A stretch of 64,000 bases of DNA. Source: Rhizobium sp. FKY42 (GTDB taxonomy: Bacteria; Pseudomonadota; Alphaproteobacteria; Rhizobiales; Rhizobiaceae). This document shows, piece by piece, positions 62,585 through 64,000 of the stretch (position 1 is its first letter; each line of letters starts with the position of its first letter). The position numbers and the translations under genes were made by a program. The stretch spans positions 124,001-188,000 of the forward strand of contig NZ_STGA01000028.1 in assembly GCF_005222835.1 (NCBI RefSeq), read 5' to 3'. Below the pieces are notes generated by a model that saw only the letters and a list, made by a program, of their open reading frames with translations, was not told where the DNA came from and did not search any database.

Positions 62585-63220
62585 TCAATTGGGGTTCAGG
62601 ACTGCGTCGATCAAGATCTTGGCGGCCTGAAATGCGGCCTCTATACTCATTTCCGATGTATCAAGCAAGTGCGCATCATCTGCCGGTTTCAAAGGGCTAT
62701 CAGCGCGCCCCATATCGCGTTCATCGCGCTTTTTGACATCTTCGAAAATGGCCGCGTAATTGGCACTTCCACCATTGGCGATGATTTCATCATGGCGACG
62801 CCTTGCACGCACGTCCGGCGAGGCCGTCACATAAAGCTTCACCTGCGCCTGTGGGCAGACAACCGTGCCGATATCGCGGCCATCCAGCACGGTTCCCGGC
62901 TCTCGGCTCGAAAAGAGGCGTTGCGCTTCGACAAGCGCGCGCCGAACCAACGGCATGACTGCAATTTTGGAAGCCGCCTCTCCAATATGGTGCTGCGCCA
63001 GAACAGATCGATCCAGACCCGCGAGATCGACCTCATGAGCCATCGTCGCAGCCACCTCCTCATCGTCCAGCGGCAGGCCGGCATCCAGCAGCGCCTTCGC
63101 CGTAGCACGATAAGTCAGGCCCGTATCGAGGTGATGGAAGCCGTAGGTTTCGGCTATCCTGCGGGAAAGCGTTCCTTTGCCGGCAGCAGCTGGCCCATCA
63201 ATCGCGATGATAAAACTCAT
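62585..63220 (-). CDS. cmk: Cytidylate kinase
   Basis: 211 residues. The P-loop [30 protein letters not shown], the nucleotide-binding [10 protein letters not shown] and a lid region ending [13 protein letters not shown] identify it. It phosphorylates CMP and dCMP. GGGAG lies upstream of the start. In rhizobia aroA usually precedes cmk; here the FYDLN-acid gene on the other strand is the next gene instead. Confidence 0.95.
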   Translation of the reverse strand: MSFIIAIDGPAAAGKGTLSRRIAETYGFHHLDTGLTYRATAKALLDAGLPLDDEEVAATMAHEVDLAGLDRSVLAQHHIGEAASKIAVMPLVRRALVEAQRLFSSREPGTVLDGRDIGTVVCPQAQVKLYVTASPDVRARRRHDEIIANGGSANYAAIFEDVKKRDERDMGRADSPLKPADDAHLLDTSEMSIEAAFQAAKILIDAVLNPN

Positions 63221-63384
63221 GGCTCACTCCCGAAAATCAACGGGATCCGGCTTAACGAAATATCCGTCGCATGACCAGACGGATAAGTTTTGTATTGTTC
63301 TGCGTGAGTTGATGGGGACGACGCGCATGCGACAGGTTCTGCAAAAGGGGCCGGAAACCGGGTATTTACATGCGAAGTTTGCCT

Positions 63385-63413
63385 TTGACATGGGGATTTA
63401 CAAGCTTTAATGG
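63385..63413 (+). promoter_or_regulatory. Promoter for the FYDLN-acid protein gene
   Basis: -35 TTGACA (63385-63390), 17-base spacer, -10 TAATGG (63408-63413); a start near 63420 gives a leader of about 68 bases. Confidence 0.55.
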
Positions 63414-63487
63414 GACCGGCTAACATTTTTGAGCGTCGCATTTGCGGCAACGCCGAACTGATCGGCCATTCTCACGGGGCATCCACA

Positions 63488-63874
63488 GTGGCAAAAGCGG
63501 AACTTGGAACCAAGCGTACCGACCCGGATACGGGCAAGAAATTCTACGACCTGAACAGAGATCCGGTCGTTTCTCCTTACACCGGCAAATCCTGGCCGCT
63601 GTCTTTCTTTGAAGAGAACACGGCCCAGATGAAGATGGAACAGGCAGAAGAGGAAGAGGTCGCCGAAGTCGATACGGAAAATCCCGATGTCGAACTCGTC
63701 TCACTCGAAGAAGGTGATGACGCGGCAGCCGGCGATGATATTCCAGATATGGGCGATGACGACGTTGAAATCGATGGCGATGACGACGACACCTTCCTGG
63801 AAGCTGACGAAGACGATGATGATGACGATGTTTCCGGCATCATCGGCGTCGGTGGCGACGAAGACGAAGTCTAA
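63488..63874 (+). CDS. TIGR02300 / FYDLN acid domain protein
   Basis: 128 residues. The N-terminus AKAELGTKRTDPDTGKKFYDLNRDPVVSPYTGKSWPLSFFE is the FYDLN motif region; the rest is extremely acidic (about 70 residues, mostly Asp and Glu), ending in a short hydrophobic-Gly stretch and DEDEV. Homologues outside rhizobia have a zinc ribbon with CxxC pairs here; in this protein all four positions are non-cysteine. Function unknown. The GTG start at 63488 matches the family N-terminus; the ATG at 63410 overlaps the promoter. Confidence 0.88.
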   Translation: MAKAELGTKRTDPDTGKKFYDLNRDPVVSPYTGKSWPLSFFEENTAQMKMEQAEEEEVAEVDTENPDVELVSLEEGDDAAAGDDIPDMGDDDVEIDGDDDDTFLEADEDDDDDDVSGIIGVGGDEDEV

Positions 63875-63889
63875 GCTCTTGAATTTCGA

Positions 63890-63917
63890 GGCCCGGTGAA
63901 AAAAATCATCGGGCTTT
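63890..63917 (+). terminator. Intrinsic terminator after the FYDLN-acid gene
   Basis: GCCCGGTG / CATCGGGC (one G-T pair) with an 8-base A-rich loop, then TTTTC, 16 bases after the stop. The last 80 bases of the window show nothing further. Confidence 0.85.
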
Positions 63918-64000
63918 TCATTTTCGGCTTGCGCTCGGAAATTTCCGGAAGTAATAAGCCGCCACCCCGACAGAAGCGCTGCTTCGAGCGGGTTCCCGGA

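Noticed and set aside
1..64000. tRNA or rRNA genes, CRISPR arrays, prophage or transposase genes
   Set aside because: I looked for T-loop motifs, repeated spacers, and integrase or transposase motifs and saw none; a tRNA scan and repeat finder would be decisive.

Overview
The window looks like a chromosomal segment of an alphaproteobacterium of the order Hyphomicrobiales (Rhizobiales), most likely Rhizobiaceae (Agrobacterium/Rhizobium type). The grounds are codon use and fairly high GC, gene strings typical of that group (ffs-dnaX-ybaB-recR, rimP-nusA-ylxR-infB, cycM/kdsB/pheA, cmk/rpsA), two small RNAs of the rhizobial alpha-r14 (NfeR1) type, EcfG-type and RpoH-type promoter motifs, and short palindromic repeats of a kind common in rhizobial genomes. 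This placement is an inference from gene content, not from a marker-gene search. It is almost entirely core genome. No tRNA, rRNA, CRISPR array, prophage or complete insertion sequence was seen.

Layout. 1-7 kb: a truncated penicillin-binding protein 1 gene, a general-stress DUF883 gene, a YbaK-type deacylase, a three-hairpin anti-Shine-Dalgarno sRNA, a cold-shock protein, an M20 dipeptidase, a MarR regulator and a candidate sRNA with C-rich loops. 7-19 kb: polA, the phnM/DUF1045 pair, a 27-residue membrane protein, gpmA, dapB, an ABC exporter, glk, mgsA and mepA. 19-26 kb: a yejABEF-type oligopeptide importer operon, into which a VapBC-like toxin-antitoxin pair is embedded between yejE and yejF with ATGA overlaps. 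26-40 kb: mixed housekeeping and transport genes, including recF, a moeB-like gene, a 2-hydroxyacid dehydrogenase, an adenosine kinase-like gene, cycM, kdsB, pheA and nudC-HIT. 40-46 kb: SRP RNA, dnaX, ybaB, recR, and a MltB-type lytic transglycosylase whose ribosome binding site lies inside a palindromic repeat. 46-57 kb: an MFS exporter, the rimP-nusA-ylxR-infB operon with an attenuator-like leader, and exbB-exbD-tonB. 57-64 kb: an LDH2-type dehydrogenase, a second alpha-r14 sRNA on the minus strand, rnd, a large unrecognised protein with a possibly masked ribosome binding site, rpsA, cmk and a FYDLN-acid protein.

The most notable content is regulatory RNA. Two independent roughly 125-nt RNAs (3571-3697 plus, 57620-57743 minus) each carry three hairpins whose loops expose CCTCCTCCC, complementary to Shine-Dalgarno sequences. 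A third, diverged candidate (6620-6764 minus) has the same three-hairpin plan with CCCCC-type loops and an RpoH-like promoter. Together with two EcfG-like promoters, a csp gene and a possible SD-sequestering inverted repeat at 58850-58918, this suggests much stress-linked post-transcriptional control. Gene calls rest on reading the sequence alone; no database search was possible.
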